Positions 25,636 through 34,731 are shown, numbered from the stretch's first letter. The stretch is 42,948 nucleotides of DNA from an uncultured Pelagibacteraceae bacterium (GCA_902634325.1 CACPJP010000006.1:1-42948); one strand, 5' to 3'. A program made the numbers and translations. Notes: generated by a model from the letters alone, not told the origin.

Positions 25636-26881
25636 CTCTCTCCTCAAATTGTTTTAACATTTCCAGAGAAGATTTTAATCCATCTTCATGAAATCCATAA
25701 CCAAAATAACTTCCTGAAAACCATGTTCTTTTTTTACCTTGCAAAGCATTTAATCTTTTCTGCATTTCAAAAGTTTTAACGTTCAAATAAGGATGGGTAA
25801 AATTAATTTTTTTAATAATTTTATTTTTTTGAATTTCACAAATTGGATTAAGAGTTAAAAAATAATTTTCTTTTGTTTCTAAATTCTGAAGTTTGTTGAG
25901 CCAATAAGTAACACAAGTTTTAGTTAGATCTTTTTTGGATATGGAATTCCAACTTGACCATGCGTGTTTTTTGTTTGGCATTAAGTTGCTGTCTGTGTGT
26001 AAATATGCTGTGTTAGGAATATAAGTAAATTCTTTTAAAATTTCCTTTTCCTGAATAGTTGGTTCTTCAATAAGTTTTAAACTTTGATCGGCATGGCACG
26101 ATAGTATAACGTGATCATAATCTCGATAACTTCCTGATGATTCCATAAAAAGTCTAACATTATATTCGCTTCTTACAATTTTTTTGATTTTGTAATTTTT
26201 TAAGTAATCTCCGTTAATCTTTTCTAAAATTTTAGAAACATAGGCTCTGCTTCTGTTTGTAACGGTATACCATTGAGGCCTGTTCTTAAGTTTAAACAAA
26301 CCATGATTATTAAAAAAATTTAAAAAGAGTTCTAATGGTATATCCCTGGCCTTTAAAAATGGCATTGACCAGATCGCAGCAACCATTGGAATAATATGGT
26401 AATTTATAAAATACTTTGAAAGTTTAGAATTATCTAAGTAATTTCCTAAAGTTAAATTTTTTAAATCCTTTTTAAGCAAGACCGGAGCTGTTTTGTAAAA
26501 AGATATAATTTCATAAATCATTTTTATGAAATTTAAATTAAATAAGTTATTTTTTTTTGCGAACAAAGCATTAAAACCCTTACCTCCGTATTCTATTTCT
26601 GAATTTTTTACCGAAACTGAAAAAGACATATCACTTTTTTCGTATGGAACTTTTAATTGTTTAAAAAAATTTATTAAATTTGGATAAGTCAACTCATTAA
26701 AAACTATAAAGCCCAAATCAACAGAAATTTTTTTATTATTTAATTTTTCCTCTATATCGTAAGTATAAGAGTGTCCTCCAAAATGATCGTCTTTTTCGAA
26801 TAAATCAACATGGTATTTTTTTGATAAATGATATGCTGCGGATAGACCTGAAATTCCTGAGCCAATTACTGCAATCTTCAT
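25589..26881 (-). CDS. NAD(P)/FAD-dependent oxidoreductase of the CFA-linked cluster (COG2907-like)
   Basis: 430 aa, amine-oxidase superfamily. The N-terminal dinucleotide motif is KIAVIGSGISGLSAAYHLS, followed by KDDHFGGHSYTY. SCHADQSLKLIEEPT, YLHTDSNLMPNKKHAWSSWN and the C-terminal FSGSYFGYGFHEDGLKSSL are typical of the flavoproteins found next to DUF1365 and CFA-like methylases. It may desaturate or oxidise lipid acyl chains (as proposed for furan-fatty-acid synthesis), but this is inference. Its ATG overlaps the gcvP stop by 1 bp, so translation could be coupled to gcvP. Confidence 0.9.
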   Translation of the reverse strand: MKIAVIGSGISGLSAAYHLSKKYHVDLFEKDDHFGGHSYTYDIEEKLNNKKISVDLGFIVFNELTYPNLINFFKQLKVPYEKSDMSFSVSVKNSEIEYGGKGFNALFAKKNNLFNLNFIKMIYEIISFYKTAPVLLKKDLKNLTLGNYLDNSKLSKYFINYHIIPMVAAIWSMPFLKARDIPLELFLNFFNNHGLFKLKNRPQWYTVTNRSRAYVSKILEKINGDYLKNYKIKKIVRSEYNVRLFMESSGSYRDYDHVILSCHADQSLKLIEEPTIQEKEILKEFTYIPNTAYLHTDSNLMPNKKHAWSSWNSISKKDLTKTCVTYWLNKLQNLETKENYFLTLNPICEIQKNKIIKKINFTHPYLNVKTFEMQKRLNALQGKKRTWFSGSYFGYGFHEDGLKSSLEMLKQFEERDGDMHIQRHSYASKI

Positions 26882-29751
26882 TAAGCTGCTGTTTCTTTAT
26901 ACTCATCCATTGAAGGGCAAGAGCATACAAGATTTTTATCTCCATAAACATTATCTACTCTAGCAACTGGAGGCCAGTATTTATAAGATTTTAAAATTGC
27001 AGAAGGATATGCGGCAGTTTCTCTGTCGTATTTATGTTTCCATTCATTAGCAACAAGCTCCACATGAGTGTGAGGTGCGTTCTTTAAAGGATTATCAATT
27101 TTATCGAATTCTCCATTGTTTACTTTATTAATTTCTTCCTTAATTTTTATCAAAGCTTCACAAAACCTATTGATTTCAGATAAACTTTCACTTTCAGTTG
27201 GTTCTATCATCATTGTTCCTAGAACAGGCCAAGACATTGTGGGAGCGTGGAAACCAAAATCTATCAATCTTTTTGCAATATCCTCTTCCGTTATTCCTGT
27301 TTCGTTTTTAATTTTTCTAATATCTATAATACATTCGTGAGCCACATTTCCATTTTTACCTTTATATAAAATGGGAAAATGATCTTTAAGTTTATTTGCT
27401 ATATAATTGGCATTCAAAATTGCATTTTGAGTAGCAAGTTTTAAACCTTCAGAGCCCATCATTTTAATATACATCCACGATATAGAAAGAATACTTGAAC
27501 TTCCCCAGGGTGCTGCTGAGATTGCTCCTATTCCAGTTGTGGGTCCACAATCACTTATTATCGGATGATTTGGCAAGTAAATTTCTAAATGTTTTTTGCA
27601 AGCGATTGGTCCCATTCCTGGCCCTCCTCCTCCATGAGGTATACAGAATGTTTTATGCAAATTAATATGACAAACATCAGGACCAAAATTTCCTGGTTTT
27701 GCAATACCAACCAATGCATTTAGATTTGCCCCATCCATATAAACTTGACCACCATGTTTGTGAATTAAATCACATATATCTGTTATTTTTTCCTCAAAAA
27801 CTCCATGAGTTGACGGGTAAGTTACCATTAATGCAGACAAAGTATCCGAGTATTCTTCAACTTTTTTCTTTAAATCTTCATAATCTACATTTCCATATGA
27901 ATCACAATTAACAACAACAACTTTCATACCGGCCATTTGTGCGCTGGCTGGATTAGTTCCATGTGCAGAACTCGGTATTAAACAAACATTTCTCTTTTTT
28001 TGACCATTTTTTTCATGAAACTTTCTAATAACCATTAAACCAGCAAATTCTCCTTGAGCTCCAGCATTTGGTTGTAAAGAAACACCAGAAAAGCCCGTTA
28101 TTGTTCTTAACCAATTTTTTAAATCAGTAAATAATTCTCTGTAGCCATCCATTTGTTCGATAGGAGAATATGGATGTGGATGTGAAAATTCTTTCCATGT
28201 TACAGGTATCATTTCAGAAACTGAATTTAATTTCATCGTGCATGAACCCAGAGCTATCATTGACCTATTCAATGCAATATCAGAATCTTCTAATTTTTTT
28301 AAATATCTAAGCATTTCTGTCTCGGAATGATAACTGTTAAAAACTGGATGATCTAAATATGTGGAGTGTCTCAATAAAGTTTTTGGCAGGTTAGATAAAA
28401 TTTTATTCGTTGTTTCCTTAGTTGTTTCTTTGATTGTTTCTGAACAGTTAAAAATTTTTAACAACTGATTGGCTCTATAAAGATTTTTTCTTTCATCAAA
28501 TGAAACTGCCAGCATTTCAGAATTTACTTTTCTTATATTTACTTGTTGACGTAATGCATTTTTATAAATTTTATCCGTTTTATCCAATGTTTTTACGGTA
28601 ACAGTATCAAAAAAATAATTCGAATAAAGTTCATAACCAGATTGTTTTAATTTATCTGCAAAACTTTTAGTTAGTTGTGAAACAGTGTCTGCTATTTTTT
28701 TAATTCCTTTTGGGCCATGATATACGGCATAGGCAGCTGAAACTATTGCGAGCAAAGCCTGAGCGGTACAAATATTGCTTGTAGCTTTATCTCTTCTTAT
28801 ATGTTGCTCTCTTGTTTGTAGAGCCAATCTATAAGCTTTGTTACCATGCCTATCTACTGAAACACCAACTATTCTTCCTGGCATTGAGCGTTTGTATTCA
28901 TCTTTAGTAGCAAAAAACGCGGCATGAGGACCTCCATAACCCATTGGAATTCCAAAACGTTGAGTGCTTCCCACTGCTATATCGGCTCCTAATTCGGCAG
29001 GTGTTTTAATTTTTGCAAGGGCTAATAAATCACAAATCAGCACTGCTTTCCCATTTTGTTTGTGTATTTTGCTAATAGCTTCGCTAGGATCCTTTATATC
29101 TCCCAAAGTTCCTGGGTATTGTATAATCCCACAAACAACATTTTCATTGATATCTTTGTCTTCATCTCCTACTATTATTTTTAAGCCTAGTGGTTCAGCT
29201 CTTGTTTTAATCACATCAATGGTTTGAGGATGACAGTCTTTCGAGACAAATACTTTTTTTGTATCACTTTTGGAAATTCTATAACTTAAACCCATAGCTT
29301 CGGCTGCAGCTGTACCCTCATCTAAAAGGGATGCATTCGCAATATCCATACCTGTAAAATCAATTACCATCTGCTGAAAATTTAACAGCATCTCGAGTCT
29401 TCCTTGGGCCACCTCAGGTTGATACGGGGTGTAAGAAGTATACCATCCTGGATTTTCCAAAATATTTCTTAGTATTACATATGGGGTATAATTTCCGTAA
29501 TATCCCATTCCCATAAAATTTGAATAAATTTTATTCTTTTGAGAGATGTCTCTCAATTTTCTAAGTGCTTTATATTCTGAATTGGGATCACCAATACTTA
29601 AGTTGTCCTTTGAAAGAATTTTCTTTGGGACTGTTTTTGCAATCAACTCATCTAAGTTATTATAACCCAATTCTTTAAGCATAACCTTCTGTTCTTCCTT
29701 AGAGGGCCCTATATGCCTTTGAATAAAATCTTTCTGAGCGTTTTTTAGCAT
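26881..29751 (-). CDS. gcvP: Glycine dehydrogenase (aminomethyl-transferring), P-protein
   Basis: PLP-dependent decarboxylation of glycine with transfer of the aminomethyl group to lipoyl-GcvH. At 956 aa this is the single-chain form. The N-terminal half has FIQRHIGPS, GYYGNYTPYVILRNILENP and YTPYQPEVAQGRLE. The C-terminal half has the PLP-lysine segment INLHKTFCIPHGGGGPGMGP with SSAHGTNPASAQMAGM before it. The order on the minus strand is gcvT-gcvH-gcvP. The gene runs directly into the flavoprotein gene. Confidence 0.98.
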   Translation of the reverse strand: MLKNAQKDFIQRHIGPSKEEQKVMLKELGYNNLDELIAKTVPKKILSKDNLSIGDPNSEYKALRKLRDISQKNKIYSNFMGMGYYGNYTPYVILRNILENPGWYTSYTPYQPEVAQGRLEMLLNFQQMVIDFTGMDIANASLLDEGTAAAEAMGLSYRISKSDTKKVFVSKDCHPQTIDVIKTRAEPLGLKIIVGDEDKDINENVVCGIIQYPGTLGDIKDPSEAISKIHKQNGKAVLICDLLALAKIKTPAELGADIAVGSTQRFGIPMGYGGPHAAFFATKDEYKRSMPGRIVGVSVDRHGNKAYRLALQTREQHIRRDKATSNICTAQALLAIVSAAYAVYHGPKGIKKIADTVSQLTKSFADKLKQSGYELYSNYFFDTVTVKTLDKTDKIYKNALRQQVNIRKVNSEMLAVSFDERKNLYRANQLLKIFNCSETIKETTKETTNKILSNLPKTLLRHSTYLDHPVFNSYHSETEMLRYLKKLEDSDIALNRSMIALGSCTMKLNSVSEMIPVTWKEFSHPHPYSPIEQMDGYRELFTDLKNWLRTITGFSGVSLQPNAGAQGEFAGLMVIRKFHEKNGQKKRNVCLIPSSAHGTNPASAQMAGMKVVVVNCDSYGNVDYEDLKKKVEEYSDTLSALMVTYPSTHGVFEEKITDICDLIHKHGGQVYMDGANLNALVGIAKPGNFGPDVCHINLHKTFCIPHGGGGPGMGPIACKKHLEIYLPNHPIISDCGPTTGIGAISAAPWGSSSILSISWMYIKMMGSEGLKLATQNAILNANYIANKLKDHFPILYKGKNGNVAHECIIDIRKIKNETGITEEDIAKRLIDFGFHAPTMSWPVLGTMMIEPTESESLSEINRFCEALIKIKEEINKVNNGEFDKIDNPLKNAPHTHVELVANEWKHKYDRETAAYPSAILKSYKYWPPVARVDNVYGDKNLVCSCPSMDEYKETAA

Positions 29752-30132
29752 CTAATTTGAATTTTCCTTTGCAAATTTTTCGTAATCCGCTTTGTTCATT
29801 AATTCATCCAATTCTGATTTATTTTTTATTTTAACTTTGAAGAACCAAGATCCGCCCTCTGGATCTTTGTTTACTGTAGCTGGATCATCTACGATGGACT
29901 GGTTAGTTTCAATAATTTCCCCAGTAACCGGGGTATAAACATCGCTTGCTGCCTTTGTTGATTCTACTACTCCAGCCTGTCCTTCCTTTTCAACATTTTT
30001 TCCCTTATCAGGCAGTTCAACAAAAACTATATCACCCAACATTTCTGCAGCATGTTTTGTGATACCAACCGTGGCAACATCACCTTCTAAAGAAACCCAC
30101 TCATGTTTTTTTGAATATTTTTTATCACTCAT
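29752..30132 (-). CDS. gcvH: Glycine cleavage system H protein
   Basis: Lipoyl carrier of the glycine cleavage complex. At 126 aa the sequence has [30 protein letters not shown] and the lipoylation motif [14 protein letters not shown] with Lys60. GSWFFKVKI is typical near the C-terminus. It lies 3 bp after gcvT and abuts gcvP. Confidence 0.98.
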   Translation of the reverse strand: MSDKKYSKKHEWVSLEGDVATVGITKHAAEMLGDIVFVELPDKGKNVEKEGQAGVVESTKAASDVYTPVTGEIIETNQSIVDDPATVNKDPEGGSWFFKVKIKNKSELDELMNKADYEKFAKENSN

Positions 30133-30135
30133 TCT

Positions 30136-31230
30136 TTACCTCACATAGTTTTTTTTATAAAAAGGAAGTGCAGATATATTTGCTTCATATTTTTTACCTC
30201 TAACTTCCAATAGAACTTTTGTACCAGGTTTTGAAAAATTTAATTTTACATAACCCATCGCAATAGAACGATTAACACTTGGACCGAAGGTCCCGCTTGT
30301 AACTAATCCAATCTCTTCGTTATCCTTAGAAAAAATCTTAACTCCTTCCCTTGCTATGATTTTTCCTGTAGGATTAACCCCTACTCTTAATCTGGCTAAA
30401 CTCCCATTCATATCTGATCTAATCTTATTATAACCTGTAAACCCACCTTCTTCTCTTCTTCGTTTGGAGATCGCCCATTTAAGATTTGCTTCTATTGGGC
30501 TAGTTGATTCATTAATGTCATGACCATAAAGACATAATCCAGCTTCTAATCTTAAAGTGTCTCTAGCTCCTAAACCAATTGGTTTTGCACCTTGAACAAT
30601 TAATTTTTTTGCAAAATCTTCTACTAGTTCATTTGGTATAGAAATCTCAAATCCATCTTCACCTGTATAACCAGATCTTGTTATATAAATATCTTTACCA
30701 TTATAAGAAAATTTGCTTCCGTTCATAAACTTAAGAGAAGAAACTCCGTTTATCGTTTTTTCTAAAATTTCTGAAGATTTTGGTCCTTGCAAAGCAACTA
30801 AAGATAAATTTTTATATAAAGTTAATTTAAATTTACTTCCAAGTGCATTTTTAATAATTTCAAAATCATTGTTTTTACATGCTGCATTTAGAATAATAAT
30901 AAATCCTTTTTCAACTTTGGTTATAATTAAATCGTCATAAATCCCCCCTTGTTCATTCATAAGAAAAGAGTATTTGGATTGATTAAGTTTTATTTTTTTT
31001 AAATCTGTAGGAATAATTTTTTCTAATTCTGTTGCTAAATTTTCATTTCCTTCTATTAGTAGCTGTCCCATATGTGAAACATCAAACAAACCTGCATTGT
31101 TCCTTGTAATTTTATGTTCTTCGACTATGCCGGAAGAGTATTGGACAGGCATTTCATAACCAGCAAATGGAACAAACTTTGCCCCAAGACTTTTGTGATA
31201 ATCGTATAAAGCTGTTTTTTGTGTAGTCAT
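30136..31230 (-). CDS. gcvT: Glycine cleavage system aminomethyltransferase (T protein)
   Basis: Transfers the methylene carbon from aminomethyl-GcvH to tetrahydrofolate, giving 5,10-methylene-THF and ammonia. At 364 aa the folate-binding fold is shown by LYDYHKSLGAKFVPFAGYEMP, GLFDVSHMGQL, SGYTGEDGFEISIP and GLGARDTLRLEAGLCLYG. The ATG start lies inside a 13-nt segment complementary to the riboswitch upstream. Only a weak AAGAG ribosome-binding site is seen, also within the pairing region. It is the first gene of the operon. Confidence 0.98.
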   Translation of the reverse strand: MTTQKTALYDYHKSLGAKFVPFAGYEMPVQYSSGIVEEHKITRNNAGLFDVSHMGQLLIEGNENLATELEKIIPTDLKKIKLNQSKYSFLMNEQGGIYDDLIITKVEKGFIIILNAACKNNDFEIIKNALGSKFKLTLYKNLSLVALQGPKSSEILEKTINGVSSLKFMNGSKFSYNGKDIYITRSGYTGEDGFEISIPNELVEDFAKKLIVQGAKPIGLGARDTLRLEAGLCLYGHDINESTSPIEANLKWAISKRRREEGGFTGYNKIRSDMNGSLARLRVGVNPTGKIIAREGVKIFSKDNEEIGLVTSGTFGPSVNRSIAMGYVKLNFSKPGTKVLLEVRGKKYEANISALPFYKKNYVR

Positions 31231-31319
31231 AATAACTCTTAACCAACCCCCTCTGTCTAGTTACCTGAGAGATTTGCTCCTTCGGTGAGGCCTAAGCCTT
31301 CTTTCCAGAGTTATTATGA
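31227..31319 (-). promoter_or_regulatory. Proposed translational expression platform of the glycine riboswitch
   Basis: RNA from 31319 to 31307 (UCAUAAUAACUCU) is perfectly complementary over 13 nt to 31239-31227 (AGAGUUAUUAUGA), which contains the gcvT AUG and its AAGAG element. The upstream strand shares CUCU with aptamer 2 P1, so P1 formation (glycine bound) and start-codon pairing exclude each other. This is consistent with glycine-activated translation. It is seen in sequence; the mechanism is inferred. Confidence 0.7.
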
Positions 31320-31390
31320 TAACGGTCCTTTTGCCTGAGAGTTTCCGGGGAAGTTGCTCCTTCGGCGCCAAAATTGGTCTCTCCCGTTAT
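31240..31390 (-). promoter_or_regulatory. Tandem glycine riboswitch upstream of gcvT
   Basis: Two glycine aptamers occur in tandem on the minus strand. Aptamer 1 spans about 31390-31319; its P1 stem pairs AUAACGG (31390-31384) with CCGUUAU (31325-31319). Aptamer 2 spans about 31310-31251; P1 pairs CUCUG with CAGAG. Both carry the conserved CCGAAGGAGCAA and CUCUCAGG/ACUCUCAGG blocks. The linker is only a few nucleotides, as in cooperative glycine riboswitches. Glycine riboswitches before gcv genes usually activate expression. Confidence 0.95.
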
Positions 31391-31396
31391 GTGTTA

Positions 31397-31425
31397 ATTT
31401 TCTTTTAATTTACTGAAGAAGTCAA
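31397..31425 (-). promoter_or_regulatory. Promoter of the gcv riboswitch transcript
   Basis: On the minus strand, -35 TTGACT (31425-31420), 17-nt spacer, -10 GAAAAT (31402-31397). The start site is expected near 31390, exactly at the first base of aptamer 1. It sits just downstream of the DMT-transporter stop codon at 31432-31434, so the gcv operon is transcribed independently of the pxp genes. Confidence 0.7.
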
Positions 31426-31431
31426 TTGTAA

Positions 31432-32298
31432 TTAAGCTGTAGCCGGTTTGTTTTTTTCTAAACTTCTAATAATAACAGCAGCAATTATCATTGCTCCAGC
31501 AATAAACACACTTTTTGGTGGTATCTCATTAAAAAATAACCATCCCCAAATAGGACCAAATATACTTTCTGTTAACATTAATAATCCAACCGTAGCTGCT
31601 GGTGTTGTTCTGGAACCAATCGTTACAAAAATAAATCCAAAAGCTAGTTGCGGTACTCCTAAAAGAAATGAAAGGCCTAAATCTTTTTGAGATATAATTA
31701 GGCTTTCAGATAAAATAAATCCGTATATAAAACTAAATATTCCTGAATAGAAAATTGCGGGAAGCATATCTAAATCTGGGTGTTTTCTTATTATTATTAT
31801 TAAAATTGAAAAATTGATCGGTATTAAAAGAGCAGCTAAGTTTCCAATTAATGACCCTCCCGAAATAGAATCTCCTACCATCAAAATTACACCTGACACG
31901 GCTAGGACAATTGCTAAAAAACTTCTCAATGAAATTTTTTCTTTAAGGAAAAAGTAACCAAAAATAGCTAAGAACAAAGTTTGGGAACTAATAATAAAAA
32001 CTACGTTAGCAATTGTAGTTTCAGTAATGGAAAAAATATATCCAACAAAACTAGTAGATAAAAAAACTCCACCAATAATCCCAGCAAATCCAGACTTTTT
32101 TATTATGTTAAAAGCTTGTTTTTTATAGGTTAGGAGCAAAAATATAACTATGGCCAGTACAAAAAATAAAGATCTCCAGAAAAGAATCTGCCAAGGGCTA
32201 GCTCCTTCAAACTCTCTAATTATAGGTCCGCCGAAACTTAAGCAAAAACCTGCAAGTAGGCACAATATGTACCCTGGAATTTTGTAAACAAACTGCAT
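31432..32298 (-). CDS. DMT-superfamily (EamA) permease
   Basis: 288 aa, ten predicted helices arranged as two five-helix EamA repeats. The first repeat includes AGFCLSFGGPIIREFEGASP and SLRSFLAIVLAVSGVILMVG at its end; the second begins NLAALLIPINFSILIIIIR and ends FFNEIPPKSVFIAGAMIIAA. The substrate is unknown. It directly follows pxpC with no gap, so it belongs to pxpB-pxpC-permease and may move 5-oxoproline, a related amino acid or a product (inference). Confidence 0.92.
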   Translation of the reverse strand: MQFVYKIPGYILCLLAGFCLSFGGPIIREFEGASPWQILFWRSLFFVLAIVIFLLLTYKKQAFNIIKKSGFAGIIGGVFLSTSFVGYIFSITETTIANVVFIISSQTLFLAIFGYFFLKEKISLRSFLAIVLAVSGVILMVGDSISGGSLIGNLAALLIPINFSILIIIIRKHPDLDMLPAIFYSGIFSFIYGFILSESLIISQKDLGLSFLLGVPQLAFGFIFVTIGSRTTPAATVGLLMLTESIFGPIWGWLFFNEIPPKSVFIAGAMIIAAVIIRSLEKNKPATA

Positions 32299-33231
32299 TC
32301 AAAAATTATTAAACCTGGCAATGTAATCTTGAAATGAACTTTCTGCCACAACTAAATCAACCAATTTAAATTTTATTTTTGATCCCTGTGTTTTCTGAAC
32401 CAATTTATCGTAGTCGGCCGTAATAACATTCGCTATTTTAGGATAACCGCCAATTGTTGGGTGATCAGATAAAAGCACTATCGGTTGTCCGTCTCCTGGT
32501 ATTTGGATTGAACCTTTGGTAATGCCCTCTGATTTTATATTTTTACTTACCGTATTTTCTAGTTTTTCCCCTTCTAATCTCATTCCCATGCGATCAGTTA
32601 ACCTGGTAACTTTGTATTCCTTTGAAAAAAAATCTTCTTGGCTTTTTTTTGAAAAATAATCAAATTGCAATCCTTTCATTACTCTAATTGTATTATCTGT
32701 ATCAAAATCAAATTCAATTTTTTTTGTTTCACCCGTTGAATTAGATCTGTTAAAAAATATTTTGTCATCAGGCTTTAATTTATCACCATTATTTGGACCA
32801 ATTTTTGCTCTAACCAAAGTAGAAACGCTTCCTTTTATTTCTTTTAATTCGAAACCTCCCAAAATTGAAAAGTAACCATAAACGGAATTTATTGTTGAGA
32901 GAATATCGATCTTGTCTCCATTGGAAACGATAAAACTTTCGTTAGGTGTGCCCTGCTTTGTCTCGCCATTTTTATTAATGACTTTAAAATTAACTTTTCC
33001 TGAAACGGCTACCAATGCTGACTCCCCTACAAGTTCAAGCAATGGTCCTTGGTAAGCAAATTCTAAAGCTCCTTCTGAAACTTTGTTTCCAACTAATTTA
33101 TTTGAAATATAGAATAATAATTGATCCATACATCCACTTGCTACAATTCCAAGATGTTGCAAACCAAATCTTCCTAGATCTTGAAATGTAGAGTTGATAC
33201 CAGGTCTTAAAACTTTAAAGTAGTTACTCAT
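32299..33231 (-). CDS. pxpC: 5-oxoprolinase subunit PxpC (KipA/biotin-dependent carboxyltransferase family)
   Basis: 310 aa. With PxpA and PxpB it hydrolyses 5-oxoproline to glutamate using ATP. Features are LRPGINSTFQDLGRFGLQHLG at the N-terminus, then GALEFAYQGP, DRMGMRLEG and SEGITKGSIQIPGDGQPIVL, all diagnostic of the KipA/allophanate-hydrolase-C1-like domain. It overlaps pxpB by 8 bp and abuts the DMT permease. Confidence 0.95.
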   Translation of the reverse strand: MSNYFKVLRPGINSTFQDLGRFGLQHLGIVASGCMDQLLFYISNKLVGNKVSEGALEFAYQGPLLELVGESALVAVSGKVNFKVINKNGETKQGTPNESFIVSNGDKIDILSTINSVYGYFSILGGFELKEIKGSVSTLVRAKIGPNNGDKLKPDDKIFFNRSNSTGETKKIEFDFDTDNTIRVMKGLQFDYFSKKSQEDFFSKEYKVTRLTDRMGMRLEGEKLENTVSKNIKSEGITKGSIQIPGDGQPIVLLSDHPTIGGYPKIANVITADYDKLVQKTQGSKIKFKLVDLVVAESSFQDYIARFNNF

Positions 33232-33913
33232 TTTTAAAAGATGATAGATCCCTCTTTGTTATAGATTTAAATTTTACTGTATCTCCAGGTGACAATACGC
33301 TTGTATTTTTTTTATTGATGTTAAATAAATCAAGAGGCGTTTTTCCAATGATATTCCAACCGCCGGGGCTTTCAAAAGTATAAATGGTACAGAATTTTTC
33401 CACTATACCAACTGATCCCTTTTTAATTTTCACCCTAGGTGTGTCTAGTCGATCATGGTACAGGTTTTTGTTTAAATCTCCAAGGAAAGGTTGTCCAGGC
33501 ACAAATCCTATCATGTAAACAAAAAAATCTGTATTGAGATGTTTATTTACTATTTCTTTAAAACTTAATTTGGTTTTTTCTTCCAATCTTTTTATATCTA
33601 AAGCGAATTCCTCATCATAACAGATTGGTATTTCCACAATTTTATTTTTTTCAGACAAAGTAGTTTTGGAATAATCGCTACCTTTAATAAATTCTATTAT
33701 TTCTTTAGACTTTATTTTTCCTAACTCAAAATTAATAATGAGCTTGTTATAAGAAGGGGTGTAATTTAAAATTCCTTTGATTTTTTTACTATTTACAGAT
33801 TCCTGTATAAAATTAAAAAGCTTAATTACTTCTTTATTTGTTTTTTTGTTAACTTCATCACCAAAATCACATGTGATGCCGCAGTCTCCAATATTGCTTA
33901 TTTTTTTTAACAT
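33224..33913 (-). CDS. pxpB: 5-oxoprolinase subunit PxpB (KipI family)
   Basis: 229 aa. NIGDCGITCDFG at the N-terminus, IPICYDEEFALDIKRLEEKT, VYMIGFVPGQPFLGDL and SPGGWNIIGKTPLDLF are typical of PxpB/KipI. It forms the PxpBC ATP-dependent subcomplex. It overlaps pxpC and diverges from pxpA across 37 bp, where both promoters must lie. Confidence 0.95.
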   Translation of the reverse strand: MLKKISNIGDCGITCDFGDEVNKKTNKEVIKLFNFIQESVNSKKIKGILNYTPSYNKLIINFELGKIKSKEIIEFIKGSDYSKTTLSEKNKIVEIPICYDEEFALDIKRLEEKTKLSFKEIVNKHLNTDFFVYMIGFVPGQPFLGDLNKNLYHDRLDTPRVKIKKGSVGIVEKFCTIYTFESPGGWNIIGKTPLDLFNINKKNTSVLSPGDTVKFKSITKRDLSSFKNE

Positions 33914-33950
33914 AACTTGCTATAATAGATATTATATAATGGTTTAAAAT

Positions 33951-34724
33951 ATGGAAATTAATATTAATTGCGATCTTGGAGAAACTTCAAAGTTCTGTTC
34001 TACGGAAAATGACCCTTTATTGTTAGGTATAGTTAACTCGGCAAATGTTGCCTGCGGCTATCATGCTGGTGACGAACCTACTATGAAGAAAACGGTAGAG
34101 ATCTCTAAAAAAAATGGTGTGAGTATTGGAGCTCATCCTTCTTTTAATGATCCAGAAAACTTTGGACGAAAAAGATTAAACTTGTTACCAAAAGAGATTA
34201 CCAAGTTAATTATTGATCAAATTAATATTTTGGCTGCAATTGCAGAAAAAAATTCTATGAAAGTAACTCACGTTAAACCTCATGGTGCATTGAATAATAT
34301 GGCATGTGAAAATTTTGAGTTAGCTAGTGTTATTGCCAAATCAATTATGCAAGCAAACAAAGATTTGATTTTCTTAGTTCCAACAGGATCTGAAATGGAA
34401 AAAGCTGGTAAAAAACTTAAAATGAAAGTGGCTGCCGAAATATTTGCTGATAGAAATTATGAAGATGATGGTAATTTAGTTTCTAGATCCAAACCAAATG
34501 CTTTAATTACAGATCCTGAAGTTGCAAAAAATCATGTTATTAAAATGGTTAAGAATCAGGCTTTAAACTGTTTTTCCGGAAAACAAATTTCCTGCGAAAT
34601 TGACTCCATCTGTGTGCATGGAGATGGAAAAAGTGCAGTAGGAACTGCAAAAGAAATAAAAAATGGACTTATAAAAACGGGTGTGACTCTTCTACCATTG
34701 GATAAATTAAAAAAATTTGCTTAA
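33951..34724 (+). CDS. pxpA: 5-oxoprolinase subunit PxpA (LamB/YcsF family)
   Basis: 257 aa. It opens with MEININCDLGETSKFC and has NVACGYHAGDEPTM, IGAHPSFNDPENFGR, VKPHGALNNMA, AAEIFADRNYEDDGNLVSRS and CVHGDG, the metal-binding and substrate residues of the family. It completes the oxoprolinase with divergent pxpBC. Most bacteria keep pxpABC in one operon; here A is split onto the other strand. The downstream TPR gene starts 7 bp after its stop. Confidence 0.96.
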   Translation: MEININCDLGETSKFCSTENDPLLLGIVNSANVACGYHAGDEPTMKKTVEISKKNGVSIGAHPSFNDPENFGRKRLNLLPKEITKLIIDQINILAAIAEKNSMKVTHVKPHGALNNMACENFELASVIAKSIMQANKDLIFLVPTGSEMEKAGKKLKMKVAAEIFADRNYEDDGNLVSRSKPNALITDPEVAKNHVIKMVKNQALNCFSGKQISCEIDSICVHGDGKSAVGTAKEIKNGLIKTGVTLLPLDKLKKFA

Positions 34725-34731
34725 AGAGATA

